Below, piece by piece: positions 1 through 11,813 of a DNA stretch of 64,000 nt; the stretch's first letter is position 1; every line of letters begins with the position of its first letter. The notes under the pieces were generated by a model. The model made no database searches, was not told where the DNA came from, and saw only the letters and a list, made by a program, of their open reading frames with translations. A program made the position numbers and the translations under genes. Source of the DNA: Watersipora subatra (lineage: Eukaryota; Bryozoa; Gymnolaemata; Cheilostomatida; Watersiporidae). Location of the stretch: contig NC_088715.1 in the NCBI RefSeq assembly GCF_963576615.1, forward strand, positions 2,868,001 to 2,932,000. Direction: 5' to 3'.

Positions 1-221
1 CCTGTAGAGCATTGTCAAACAAATCGTTCCTTTCAGCTTGATTTTTTCTTCAAGTTTGTGAGATGGACTAGCCTCGGAGCATGCTTCTAAAGACAGCGTC
101 ATACTCCCTCATTGGTAGTTATTAACACTGATGTCAACAATCATTGGCAGACAATTCTGCAGTTGGCATGCCTCTTTTTTGCATCAGTTTTTATTACCCT
201 AATTCTGTCTGTTTTATACAG

Positions 222-605
222 AATGCGTGGAAGCGGGAAAAGGCAACGTCTGAGGAGAAGTTGCCCCTTCATGTACAAATTAGTGACGATGACGAGGATA
301 TGGCAATGCCTGATATGCCAGCTCCTTCGCCATCTCCGTGGGAGAGACAAAGCCACCTCGGCAAGCTGGCAGTTAATCTCAAAGGGGATGACAATGATTC
401 ACACCATTCATTAGAAAGTGATGGCGGCACTGTTCGACCTCCGAGTTACAATTATGTTATGAAAAAGACAGAGCCCAACTCTAAACCTACAGATCCCCTG
501 ATATCGCCTGCTAGCTCAGCATCCTCTCCAGCAAGACGTTTTGGCTCAGGAGACGCTCTGGATGCTCCCAAGTCTAGGAAATCATATGTTGAAACTACTT
601 GCTAG
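222..605 (+). CDS. Last coding exon of a second VEGFR/PVR-like receptor kinase gene (C-terminal tail, partial gene)
   Basis: The exon opens after a pyrimidine-rich acceptor (TTTTATACAG at 212-221) in phase 0 and runs 127 codons to TAG at 603-605. It is an acidic, Ser/Pro-rich cytoplasmic tail with no globular domain. The key clue is RPPSYNYVM, which matches RPPSYTYVM in the last exon of the minus-strand receptor at 3609-3836. Both exons start in phase 0 and also share a weaker M-x-M-P...APxP segment upstream of that motif. I infer a paralogous receptor whose kinase lies left of the window. It ends KSYVETTC, a possible but weak PDZ-type end. Bases 1-221 read as intron. Identity as a receptor kinase tail rests only on this paralogy. 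Confidence 0.72.
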   Translation, partial: NAWKREKATSEEKLPLHVQISDDDEDMAMPDMPAPSPSPWERQSHLGKLAVNLKGDDNDSHHSLESDGGTVRPPSYNYVMKKTEPNSKPTDPLISPASSASSPARRFGSGDALDAPKSRKSYVETTC

Positions 606-702
606 TAGCAAGTTGTACCTATTATATAGTTTAGATATATTTTCATTGTTTCTTTCAATAAGGAGTTATCCTTTCTCTATTTCAGTGGAAGAACAACTCC
701 TT

Positions 703-708
703 AATAAA
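703..708 (+). promoter_or_regulatory. Candidate polyadenylation signal of the plus-strand gene
   Basis: AATAAA lies about 100 bases after the stop at 605. It is the first canonical hexamer in the 3' flank, giving a short 3' UTR. No cDNA evidence is available here. Confidence 0.5.
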
Positions 709-3115
709 CATTAACACCCACTATCGTCAAACAGCAAATAATATTTTTGTTTGAACTGCCTATCTAACAATTTTATTAGCTGAGGCACTAATATTTGTAA
801 ACAATGGTCATTTTTATTATTTATCCAACAATCACTTGCTTTGGGAGTTGTCTACACTAAGGAGTTGTCATGCATACCCGAGTTCCACTCAGGTTTAAAA
901 AATACTCTATGATATGACAAGGCCATGGGACTATGGACTGTCGATAAATGCAAGCATATTATTCTCCATTAACCTGTACATTTTTGTATTGTAGTTATTT
1001 CACCCATTTGCTCTTGTTAATATACTCCGATTGACAAGAACACTGCTATGTATGTAGAGCTAATAATTTGATAGCGTATGATTGTAACTGGATATATCAT
1101 CTTTCACATTGCTTTGTTATGCATATTAAAAGTAGTATCTGGTAGTTTTTTAAGCTTTTATGGCAGTTGTTGCATAACAATCACATCTTCTCTTACGTAT
1201 AGAGCCTTTTTGCAATACTGATAACCTCATTCGTCAGTTGTGAATACGTTTTATATTTTTGGTGTAGCTTGTAACAAACTGGTGGACCCCGATGTCCAAG
1301 TACAAGTGAGTGTATGTAGCCATTTTCTGCTCAATTATTTACAACTAGAATAGTACACTATTTGCTTTTTATTACAAGTACATGTATATTTGCTTATGTG
1401 AAACTGGTAAATATAATAACATCATAATCCGTTATGTTATATTTTAAGAATACTATTACTTGCAGAGTTTTAATTCGTAGCCTCGACAACAGCTAGAATT
1501 CACTTGTCTATCCTATGCAAGAGGTGGTAGTAGAAACTAGTTGTTTATGAGCAACCACGGTTGGTAAGGACAAACTTATCCTGAGCGAGGCTAGTAGTCT
1601 GTCAAACCTAAACTCACCGATTTACCAGACAGCCATGTTATAATTGGAGACCATCAAACGATAAACCCATCACTCAATTGAATTAGAAAAGATTATTGAA
1701 AATACATTGAGCTAGCGAGTTACTCTAGTCAAGACTAGAGTAACAAGTTGAGTCTTTTATGAAATTGACAGTGTTGTCCGAAGATTTGTCTATAAAATTG
1801 GTCTAAAATAACGAAGCAATTTTAAACTGTTAGAGAATTTCTGATTTAAAAGCGAATATTTTCTGTGTTGGATCATAAATTACCGCGAGCGAGTCAGAAA
1901 ACAGGTAATTATGATGATGGCATTATAGCCAATTCAGAATCAGATTTTCGTGATTATACAGATAATTAAAGCAGCAGTACTGTCTCTGATAGTGGTAAAA
2001 GTAATAATTTTGTAAGTGTAAGGAACATCATGGAGGACCGTTTTAGCTTCGCGTCGATCGTAGCTTAACATAGCTTTATCATCGCAAAATGTATAGATCC
2101 ATTGAATTTTTACATAGGAATGTTGGCAAAATAAAATATGTAACAAAAATGTTCGAGATTGAAATTGGGAAAAATACTGCTTACATATGAAGCAATATCG
2201 GCAATTTTTGGTAAAATGGCTGGCACTTGGCAGATACCCGAATTTGTACATGGTTGGCAGTGAAAGGGTAATTAGGAAAGTTTGCAGCCTGCTTATCAGA
2301 TGTTTTTAAGAGTTTTCTTCTCATATGAGCTTTCTGATAAGTATTTCAATTGCTTGAATTGTCTATCAACTTGTTCTTCGAGTAAGAAGGAAGAGGAACC
2401 AATTAATAGTTGCAATTTTGTAAATAAGTTATGAACGCTTTTCACATTTGTCAAAAAACATATGATTAACAGGTCTGAGAGTTTTCTGATAAAAACTACA
2501 TCTGGCATCTTCTAAAACAGATGTCAGTTGTTAAACCCATTGATTGGTAAGTGCTGAGATTTATCAAACTCTTACAAGTAGTTCATATGGTAGCCTCTGT
2601 ATGACCTTGTACCATTTAGTTACAAGAGGCTACCAAACTGGTTATGAAATAGAGTTGATAGTGCAACAACCAATAGCGAAAAGATTAGCAGAAAGCTGTC
2701 AGTGATTGACTAATCTTGTCAAACTGTTGTCTACAAGGTGATAACGGAAAAACAGTGGGCTGCAACTGCCTTTCAAAACAAAGTCTGTTCAAGAAAGTTC
2801 AAACTGAACAGAACAAGAACTTCAAAAAGCAAGGGCTGTCAGCGATGATTAAGGTTTTGGTTTAACGGTATCACTTCCAACTCCTTATGATCATAAACTT
2901 TATGTTATGGATTGTCAGCATTTGATTCACCCAGAGATTACCAGTAAATCTCTAGTTATAGAACATATCTACTGCACAATCCGAATGCTTTGTAAATTTA
3001 TGACTGGCCTTTTTGATTTAGCCATAACCATCCAAGTGTCTGTTTTTACTCTGTATTTAAAGTTGGACCTCAACTAAAATACCATTTAGTATAATATCTG
3101 TAGAGGGATTTCAAA
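709..3115. other. Intergenic gap between the two convergent genes
   Basis: No credible exon is seen on either strand. The sequence is AT-rich. Small hairpins occur at 1722-1742 (9-bp arms) and 2588-2635 (11-bp perfect arms around a 26-base loop). Short open frames on the minus strand at 1940-2508 show no recognisable domain and are judged non-coding. Confidence 0.6.
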
Positions 3116-3121
3116 TTTATT
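3116..3121 (-). promoter_or_regulatory. Candidate polyadenylation signal of the minus-strand receptor gene
   Basis: Plus-strand TTTATT reads AATAAA on the minus strand, about 490 bases after the stop codon at 3609. It is the first canonical hexamer I found downstream of the stop. The 3' UTR would then include the degenerate minisatellite at 3340-3590. Confidence 0.45.
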
Positions 3122-3339
3122 TTGTAATAAAAGTTAGAGATTGTTTTGTAGGTTATATAATACTCACTAACAAGAGCAAGTGGGGATAAAGCCTATATGT
3201 AGGTTACATACAATTCAGTTTGGTTTTCACCCGTAAACAGCCGTGATCCAGAATGGAAACACCTTGAAGAACACAATATATCCATAATACTTACAAAAAT
3301 AACAATAAGATATCTTAAACAACAAAGGAGTTTGGTAAA

Positions 3340-3590
3340 ATATGTGTAGGTACATGAGGAGATATAAGTGTGTGTAGGGGTACTAGTAGAGATGAGATTG
3401 TACGGGAACAACAGTAGATGTGAGATTGAATAGGTACTTAAACAGATATGAGTTTGCATGATATTAGTATAGAAATGAGATTGATTAGGTACATGAGTTG
3501 AGGTAAAATTGCATAGGTACGTGAGTAGAGATGAGACTGCATAGGTACATGAGTAGAGATGAGATTGTACAGGTACATGAGGTGAGTCGG
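3340..3590. repeat. Degenerate minisatellite (~33 bp) in the presumed 3' UTR
   Basis: About seven diverged copies built on GGTACATGAGTAGAGATGAG and a following GATTGYAYA. They begin about 20 bases after the receptor stop codon, so they are probably transcribed into the 3' UTR. Confidence 0.7.
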
Positions 3591-3608
3591 CAGAAAGAGT
3601 ATCAACTT

Positions 3609-3836
3609 TCAAACATATACTGAATCTAAAGAAAAGCCGGTCTTACGGTCATTAACATGCATAGACACAGAAGCTGCGAGCGCATGCTGGCTGTGCATGA
3701 CATAGGTGTAGCTTGGAGGTCTGTGGTTGGTGCTGCTCGTCGAAGAAGATGAGGAGGTTGAGGGAAGCGCTGAGTCGATTGAGTGATGACCTGGCACGGG
3801 TGGAGCTAACATCATCGGCATATCCACATCCTTTTC
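3609..3836 (-). CDS. Receptor last exon: C-terminal tail with PPxY motif
   Basis: Acceptor ATACAAAACAG, phase 0 in; stop TGA at 3611-3609; 75 residues. It contains a Ser/Thr run and RPPSYTYVM (PPSY is a PPxY WW-domain ligand), shared with the paralogous exon at 222-605. It ends DSVYV, which fits a class II PDZ ligand pattern. The frame is closed by the stop, so this is the true C-terminus unless alternatively spliced. Confidence 0.9.
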   Translation of the reverse strand, partial: EKDVDMPMMLAPPVPGHHSIDSALPSTSSSSSTSSTNHRPPSYTYVMHSQHALAASVSMHVNDRKTGFSLDSVYV

Positions 3837-6800
3837 CTGTTTTGTATCACAATTAATAACTAGAAAATATCTTGTAGAGCTCTCTATCTACATTTACATC
3901 TATATATTTGATCTCTCTATCTATCTTTCCATCAATATATTTGAGCTCTCTATCTACGTTTACATCTATAAATTTGAGCTCTCTATCTATCTTCACATCT
4001 AAATATTTGAGATCTATATCTATCTTCACATCTAAATATTTGAGATCTATATCTACGTTTACATCTATATATTTGATCTCTCTATCTATCTTTCCATCAA
4101 TATATTTGAGCTCTCTATCTACGTTTACATCTATAAATTTGAGCTCTCTATCTATCTTCACATCTAAATATTTGAGATCTATATCTATCTTCACATCTAA
4201 ATATTTGAGATCTATATCTACGTTTACATCTATATATTTGATCGCTTTATCTATCTGTCCATCTATAAATTTGAGATCTCTATCTATCTGTCTATCTAAC
4301 TATAAGTAGGTAGGTATCCTACGTTATCTAACTATAAGTATTTCTATGACTAAACATGAATAAGATGAAGTAAAATTCAAAACGAAAAAGAAATTTAGAT
4401 TTTTATAGTAGAACAACTCTTTAAATTAAAATTTATCTGAAAAGTGGAATTTTTTTCTGTAAATCTGTTTTTGTTGAAGATTTTTAACAAAGAAAACCTG
4501 ATGAGCGACTGTTTTTGTTATTCAAAGTTGTTAAGCGGATAGTCTAACCTAAGAGCCTTTTTAAAATGAAAACTTTCAAGAAAGTCATTTGATTAGATTT
4601 TCAGGTTGTTCATAAAGGTTAAAAACTTACTAAATTATGATTAATAAAATAATAAAAATTGTAAATATAAATTTTTAGATGAAAATATATTTATTAAAAT
4701 AATAATTGATAAAACTTTTATGATATAATTTGTTTTCACTTTGCACATTATTGTAAGAATATGTTCCAATCCTGTATGCATGTCTTGAAATGAACATTTG
4801 AGGTGCTAATAAGTATTTACATGTATCACAGGTTATGCATGAAGGCCATAATAGAATGGGCTAAAATTAATAAGACGCTCTGCGCCGCACTTTCGCCGGA
4901 TCGAGCTGATGTCAGCATAAACATTCGTCCTTAAAGCACCACGTAGCGACTCCGGAGACAAACTAGTTAAACCAAAATAATTGTAAAAATTGGTTTCATT
5001 CCTTGACATCCCAAATCAGAAGGAACCCAGGAACGAGGGCTGAGGTGAACAACAAGGAAGATCTTGAAAAGTTGGGACACTTGGAAAGCATGTGACAAGC
5101 TCAATCCGTACTGGGAATTAGTCAAACCTGCGGGAGAACTTCCTAAAGAGATGGAGAGATAGTAAGTACCTGCAGCATGCTGTCATATTCAGTTCCCAGC
5201 ATATTGTAGTACTTGGGCTGCCTTGGTGAATGAGGTTGCAGGTAACTCATCTCAACAAAGACGTCATCTGTGTGTATTCCACTGTCATGGTGTTTCCTGC
5301 TAGAGGTGTGATTCTTTCTGTATTTCTGCTCCTGAGTGTGAAGATGCTGAAATTCACAATCATATCATGTGAGTACTGTGTTTATTAACAGGGGTTGTCG
5401 GCTACAACAATACACAAAAGTGACACTACAGAATTATCCATTTATTCATTGATTACTAAGAGAAAAATTTAAAATATTTCAAACAGTCAAACTTCTACAT
5501 TCGAAGTTCATCAAATACAATAATTTTGTCATAGGAAATCTTAATGCATAGAGCAAGTATTCTTAGAATAATACATTGTACTTCGTTTAATTCATTCCAG
5601 AGCTAAAAAGGCAACCACAAATGCTACGCGTAATTATATTAAAATAAATACATTTTATAAAATGTTACAGAAAAATGAAGAATAAAAGTAACAAAATATT
5701 TTTGTTCACACTTTATTTTATCAAAAACCAAAAAATATATATAATATAATAGATTATATATGTAGATATATTTAATGCAAATGTGTTTTGTGTGTTAAAT
5801 GCAGTTGGGTGTTTAATGCAGGTGAATGTTTAATGCAGGTGAATGTTTAATGCAGGTGAATGTTTAATGCAGGTGAATGTTTAATGCAGGTGAATGTTTA
5901 ATGCAGGTGAATGTTTAATGCAGGTGAATGTTTAATGCAGGTGAATGTTTAATGCAGGTGAGTGTCTAAGAGGCTGGTTCTCAAAAACCAAAGTTTTAAA
6001 ACAAAAGATTTTTAGTGAGCTTGAAGAAGGCACCAAACATGTGCTTGTGAAGTTTGACCAAAAATGGAGAAACGCATAGTATTCTAGCAGACTAACAGAC
6101 CCAAACACGCGCAATAGCAACTTAAGATTTACTAATAAACACTCATTTTTGACCAGCCTTTTATATTTACTTAAAAAACTATAACGTTTAAAAAGCTTTT
6201 GTATGTTAAAAATTTATTCGGGTGTTAAGACAAAAGTTTATGCAAACTTTACATCAGCAAATGAATAATTCAGATGTAAAAGTAATCGAAAGGGAAGGAT
6301 CGTATGTATTCTGACATTTTGACGTGGGAACTTGTAACAATGGAGTAGAGCTAATGCTAAATCTGTTGTCACTCAACAAATGGTGTTACATCTTACTCTT
6401 ACAGACACTTGTCACATGATGCCTCTCAAAAGATGCCTGCCCTATTCTGTCTTTCAAGCAAACCTGCCCTATTCTGCCTCTCAAGAGATACCTGCCACAT
6501 ACTGTTTTTCTAAACATACTTGTCACATACTGTCTCTCAAAAAACGCTTGACATATACTGTTTTTCCAAAGACACTTGTCACTTACTGTCACTCCAAAGA
6601 CAATCAATTGTCACACGCGGTTTTGCTAGAGACACTTGCTACATACTGTCTGTCAAAAGATACTTGTAATGTACTGCTTCTCAAGAAGCACTTGCACATG
6701 CTGTCTCTCAAAAGACACCCATGACATGATGATATATCTCCACAGAGACGCCTGCTAGATGCTGTTTCTCAAAGCACCTTTCATAACCCATCATTGCTCT

Positions 6801-9800
6801 TGCTCTTCCTAGAAATATCGGTTGTGTACTGTCACCAGACACAATGTATTACTTGTACCTCTACCAAATCCCTTGCTAGCATCGACTCCAAAAGCTCTGC
6901 AACTTCAGTAAAGCTAGGTCTCTGTTCAGGGTCTGAGCTCCAGCTCCTGGCCATGGCTACATTGTATCTGCATACAAAGGATATACTGTATATATGGAAG
7001 TATACATGTATTTTTAGGGTAATGTTCGTGTATGTATGATGTATCCTATCACACGCTCTTTAAAGAAACAAAAATCAATATTTGGAGTTAATGTTTTTGA
7101 CAGGCCAACTTTTAGAAACAGCTGGGACCAATTTCCGACTACTGCTAGACTATCTGAAACCTTGTTGAAGCAAGAATGTTAAATTACCACTCCATATAGA
7201 CTTAATGATCTACATCATAGATGTAAATGATCTAAATTATAGTTGTAATGACCTACATTATAGATATAATATCCGATATATATATATATATATATATAGA
7301 TATAGTGATCTACATCATAGATGTAATCACATCAACCATGTTATGACTTACTATAAGTATGAGTATGAGTATTAAATGAGTATTATTTTAGGAACAAATG
7401 TTGAACTATTTTTAATTTCTATTTAAGCTCTCTGCAAACTTTTTACGCTTTTTAGTATATGCAAAAATAATTGTTATTAACTTTCGCAAATAAAAATAGC
7501 TGCACATAAAAGTAGGTGAAGTGTTTTGTCGGTTTAGGAGAACCAATAATTAGACAACCATTAATTTTAAAAAGGTGAACACACCGGTTCATAAGTAAAG
7601 ATGAAAACGCCGGTTCATAAGTAAAGGGGAACACGCCGGTTCATAAGCTTAGCCCTTTAAACATGTTTGACTTACATCCGCAGAGGGCATAGATCAGGTC
7701 GTTCCATCCTGTAGCCCTTCTTTAACTTGTCTATGAAAGTGTCATCTATATCCCAACCAGGGTAGGGAGTTGCAGCAAGAGAGAACAACTCCCACACAGT
7801 AACACCATAAGCCCAGACATCTGTTTTTACGTTGAATACTTTATGTGTGAGAGACTCGAGAGCCATCCACTTTATTGGCAGGGGACCCTGTAAGCAATGA
7901 CATCAGAGTAATTGTCTGACAACGCTAACACATTGTCATGCAGCAATCAACAGGTGATAGGAACAAACTCCTAATCCACATATAACGACATGAAGTTCCT
8001 GAGCGACCACAATCAAACAACATTAGCAGAATGACAATGAAAAAACTTTGTTATAAGAATTAAGACATGAAAGATAATAGATCAGTAATTAGGTACCTAT
8101 GTGTGAGATAGGTTAAGATTTATGCCATACTCTATATGGTGTCTTGGCGCTATATCCAGTTGCATGATGACATTGTTCGAGTATAAAAGTGTTCCCTGGA
8201 AAATCCTCTAAGCTATTTTGTTTTGGGAAATTCCCTGCACTGAGCATACTCTAATCATGAACCTTAAGTATCTGTAATTAATAGGGTCGGTTTTTGTCGA
8301 GACTTTATCATAAAAAAATATTGTCTTTTTCTGTAATAAATTAATTGAATTCATATTCTGGCCCTTCGCCATGAAGTATTTTATATCTCAGCACCTGCCA
8401 TACTCTTTTTTGAGTCCAGGTATATTGAACTGCTACAATCGACTAATAAAACAAAATATTTTGTTTAGCTAGTAAGTAGGGATAAGTTAATAGATCGATT
8501 ACATACAAAGGCAGGACAGATAGACAGATAGGAGTCTATTAGAAATGAGGTGAAGTGTCCCACAGCTTACCTCACTCTGTCTCTGGTATTCCTTGTACTT
8601 GTAGATGTCTTTTGATAGCCCGAAGTCACAGATCTTTACGATGTTGTTCTTGGCTAAGAGAACATTTCTGGCTGCCAGATCTCTGTGTATGTACTGCATA
8701 CAAAACACAAATCTAGTAAAAAATCTTAGAAACTAAATTCAGGAACATGGGAAGTGCAATGATTTAACTATTGTTTTCTGTTGGCTATCTATTTGAGGCT
8801 ATCTATTTGAGGCTATCTATTTGAGGCTATCTATTGGAGGCTATCTATTGGAGGCTATCTATTTGAGGCTATCTATTTGAGGCTATCTATTTGAGGCTAT
8901 CTATTTGAGGCTATCTATTTGAGGCTATTTATTTGAGGGTATCTATCTGAGGGTATCTATCTGAGGCTATCTATTTGAGGGTATTTATTTGATTACACAC
9001 GGTTTCTCTTAAATTGCGCGAGAAGTGTGTATTCAAAATGGCATCGCGTAAAAGTTTTGCTCTGCTAAAAACATGTTTGGACGCTAATATCGACTAGCTC
9101 AGCTGTGCAGAAGACGGGGTGAGGTCAGAAGACATTGTGAAAAGTATTGAATAATGTGAACAGAAGCAACAATCAGAATGCAACTGGTTGAGCAAATGAT
9201 GCCAATATTTTAGTTTTAAAAATGTTAATATTTGTTTTCTGTACGTATTTTGTTTCTGTATGTATTATAATTAGGATTTGTTTATGTCACTTGTTCTTGA
9301 ATATATATTTAAAGCATTTGGCAGATTATAAAACTTACAAGTTTGCAGATTTATGGCATAATATTTGATAGCACGACTGCAGTAATCTGAACTCAGTTTA
9401 CAATGGATCGACGCTTGTAACTCATTTTAATTGCAGATAAAAAACTGACTTTGGCTGCAAACTGTACCAAACATATCGATGAGTGCGATGTCTTTTATGC
9501 AACCTGGTTAAATATAATTAAAATAGGAAAAGGTGCCTTTAAATTTAAAATGAAATAAAAATTCTCCAACAAAAAAGCTCCAAGAAATTGCAACGCAGAC
9601 TGTAAAATCATCACAGCTTAATTGCAAGCAATAGATATCAACTGGTAGAGACATGTATCAGCTTCCTCGTGCATATTTTCTTATAGATCTACACAAAATT
9701 GGACAGAAGTTAGCGAATTTTTTACATTCAAAAGGGTTAATGTCGCACTGCCTGATGAAAACTGCAAAATATAAGCAAAAATTCTTTTTGCCCATGAAAG

Positions 9801-11757
9801 GGCTAAATTTATTTTCTCAACATTCTGGCATTTGAAAAATTTGTTTGAAAAATACAATGGCGTCCTTTATTTGAATATCACCTCAAATAAAGTGCAACTC
9901 TGAGGGTTGTAAAATAGATCACCATAGGGCTCAAATAAAGGTTTTACAGTAGATTACTTTGTAGCCCATGAAATAACTCAACCTAGCACTGTCTATCGTA
10001 TTCTATCATTGCACAACTAAGTGAGTGAAAGAAGATAACTCCACTCACATCAATGCTAGCAAGGTACTCCATTCCTCTCGCTATCTGGTAACTCCAATTT
10101 ATTAAATCTGTTTGTGTTATCAATTTGTTCTCAAGATCCTGCTTCAACAGTTCTTCATCTGTAACAGGACTATGATTACTATGGTTGCCATGGTTACTAT
10201 AATTCATACGAGTGTACAGCAGACAACTCTTTATTTTATTTCTTCCTTGATACAGGTCATTTACATGTATGGTATTATTTGTATCTTTAACCCTGTTAAA
10301 TTTAAAACTAGGGAACTAGTCGCAAGCCAAGTAACCAGTCAATAGTGGCAGGTAATAATAACACATTAATATTATAGATATATTATAATATTATATTTTG
10401 TCAATTGATTATTTGCTTGCTGCAAGAATAAAAATGCTGTTGACATTGAAATAGTAATCTCTGATTGGTTACCATATCTGTACTCTTGGTCACGGGACAG
10501 CAGTTTCTTGTAAAGCTCAGCATTGTCCTCTGCTTGACATTGAAGAATGTATGCCCTTAGGTTTCCGTTGCAGCAATACTCGACAATCACAAGCAGGTGT
10601 CCTGAATAACCATGAGAGTCTTGGGCAATTGCTTGTCATGTTAATTTTCTACCTAGCCAGTCATTAGATACAAAAGTATCAGCAACTTCAAATCTAGTTC
10701 TAGCTTAAAACAAAAGTATTCATCATTTGAGTCTTCAGATAGACTTGTACTTGCACTTCAGATGTACTTGTTCTTCAGCGATAGAAATCATTTCCAAAGT
10801 TCAACAAACTTCAATTGCCTTTTCTTGAAATTATACATTTGAGGCAAAGTTCAAACAAGTTTGCACTTTGCCTTTGATCTGCAGTTTTGATGATTCATGC
10901 AGTTTTCAAAATAATGCTTATTTATTTTTTGGTAAATCTCTACTAGTAATGTGGCTCAATCGTAAGAATTAAAAATGCAATCATAACTCATCTACATGTA
11001 CAGGTGTCTTTAGAACCCTTTATTACCTTTAATCATTGGCGAACTATTACATCATTGCAAATGCGATAATAAACATACCTTTGCAGATGTTTCTAGTGCA
11101 GGCTCCTAGCAAGTTGACTATATTTAAATGTTTGCCGATGTGTATCAGTATCTTCAGCTCACTGATGAGAGCTTTAAGCTGGTTTACATCATGCTGGTCT
11201 GCAAGGAAAGACAACTCTCAAGCTAAGTTTACTTGTCAAAATCTACTAAGCGAGAAATGGTGCATATGAGTGATGTCTATGCATTCTATTAGCTAAAAGT
11301 TTGCATTTTAGAAAATAGTGGAAACATTTACTAAAATGCGCTTGATTTAAAAGTGTAACGAAGAGCAACTCCAAAAATATATGTTTCTGAATGAATAAGC
11401 CAATGATTGACTGTTTTATAGAACTGTTCCAACCACCAGCATGTAGTTTTTAGAATCATTAAGGTAAAAACCAAGTTTGGTGAGTGCAAGTTGAAAAGAG
11501 ATGATAACGAATCTATTTGTAGGTCAATTTGTAGGTCATTCTATAAAGTTATTTAGCAGATGCAAGTATCTAAACAGGCCACTATTATTATAATAAAAAT
11601 GCGCTAGCAAATATGATTACTCATATAAATAGGGATTTTATTATGATACACTAATTTTGTGACCTATATATATATATATACATGTATATATATATATATA
11701 CATGTATATATATATACATATATTTATCTATATATTTATATATATAGTATGTATATA

Positions 11758-11813
<56 letters not shown>

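Noticed and set aside
1940..2508. Transposase-like gene in the intergenic gap
   Set aside because: The frames are short, broken by stops on both strands, and show no catalytic motif.
3908..4309. 133-codon plus-strand and 113-codon minus-strand frames
   Set aside because: Both are translations of the same 30-bp repeat with no start context or domain.
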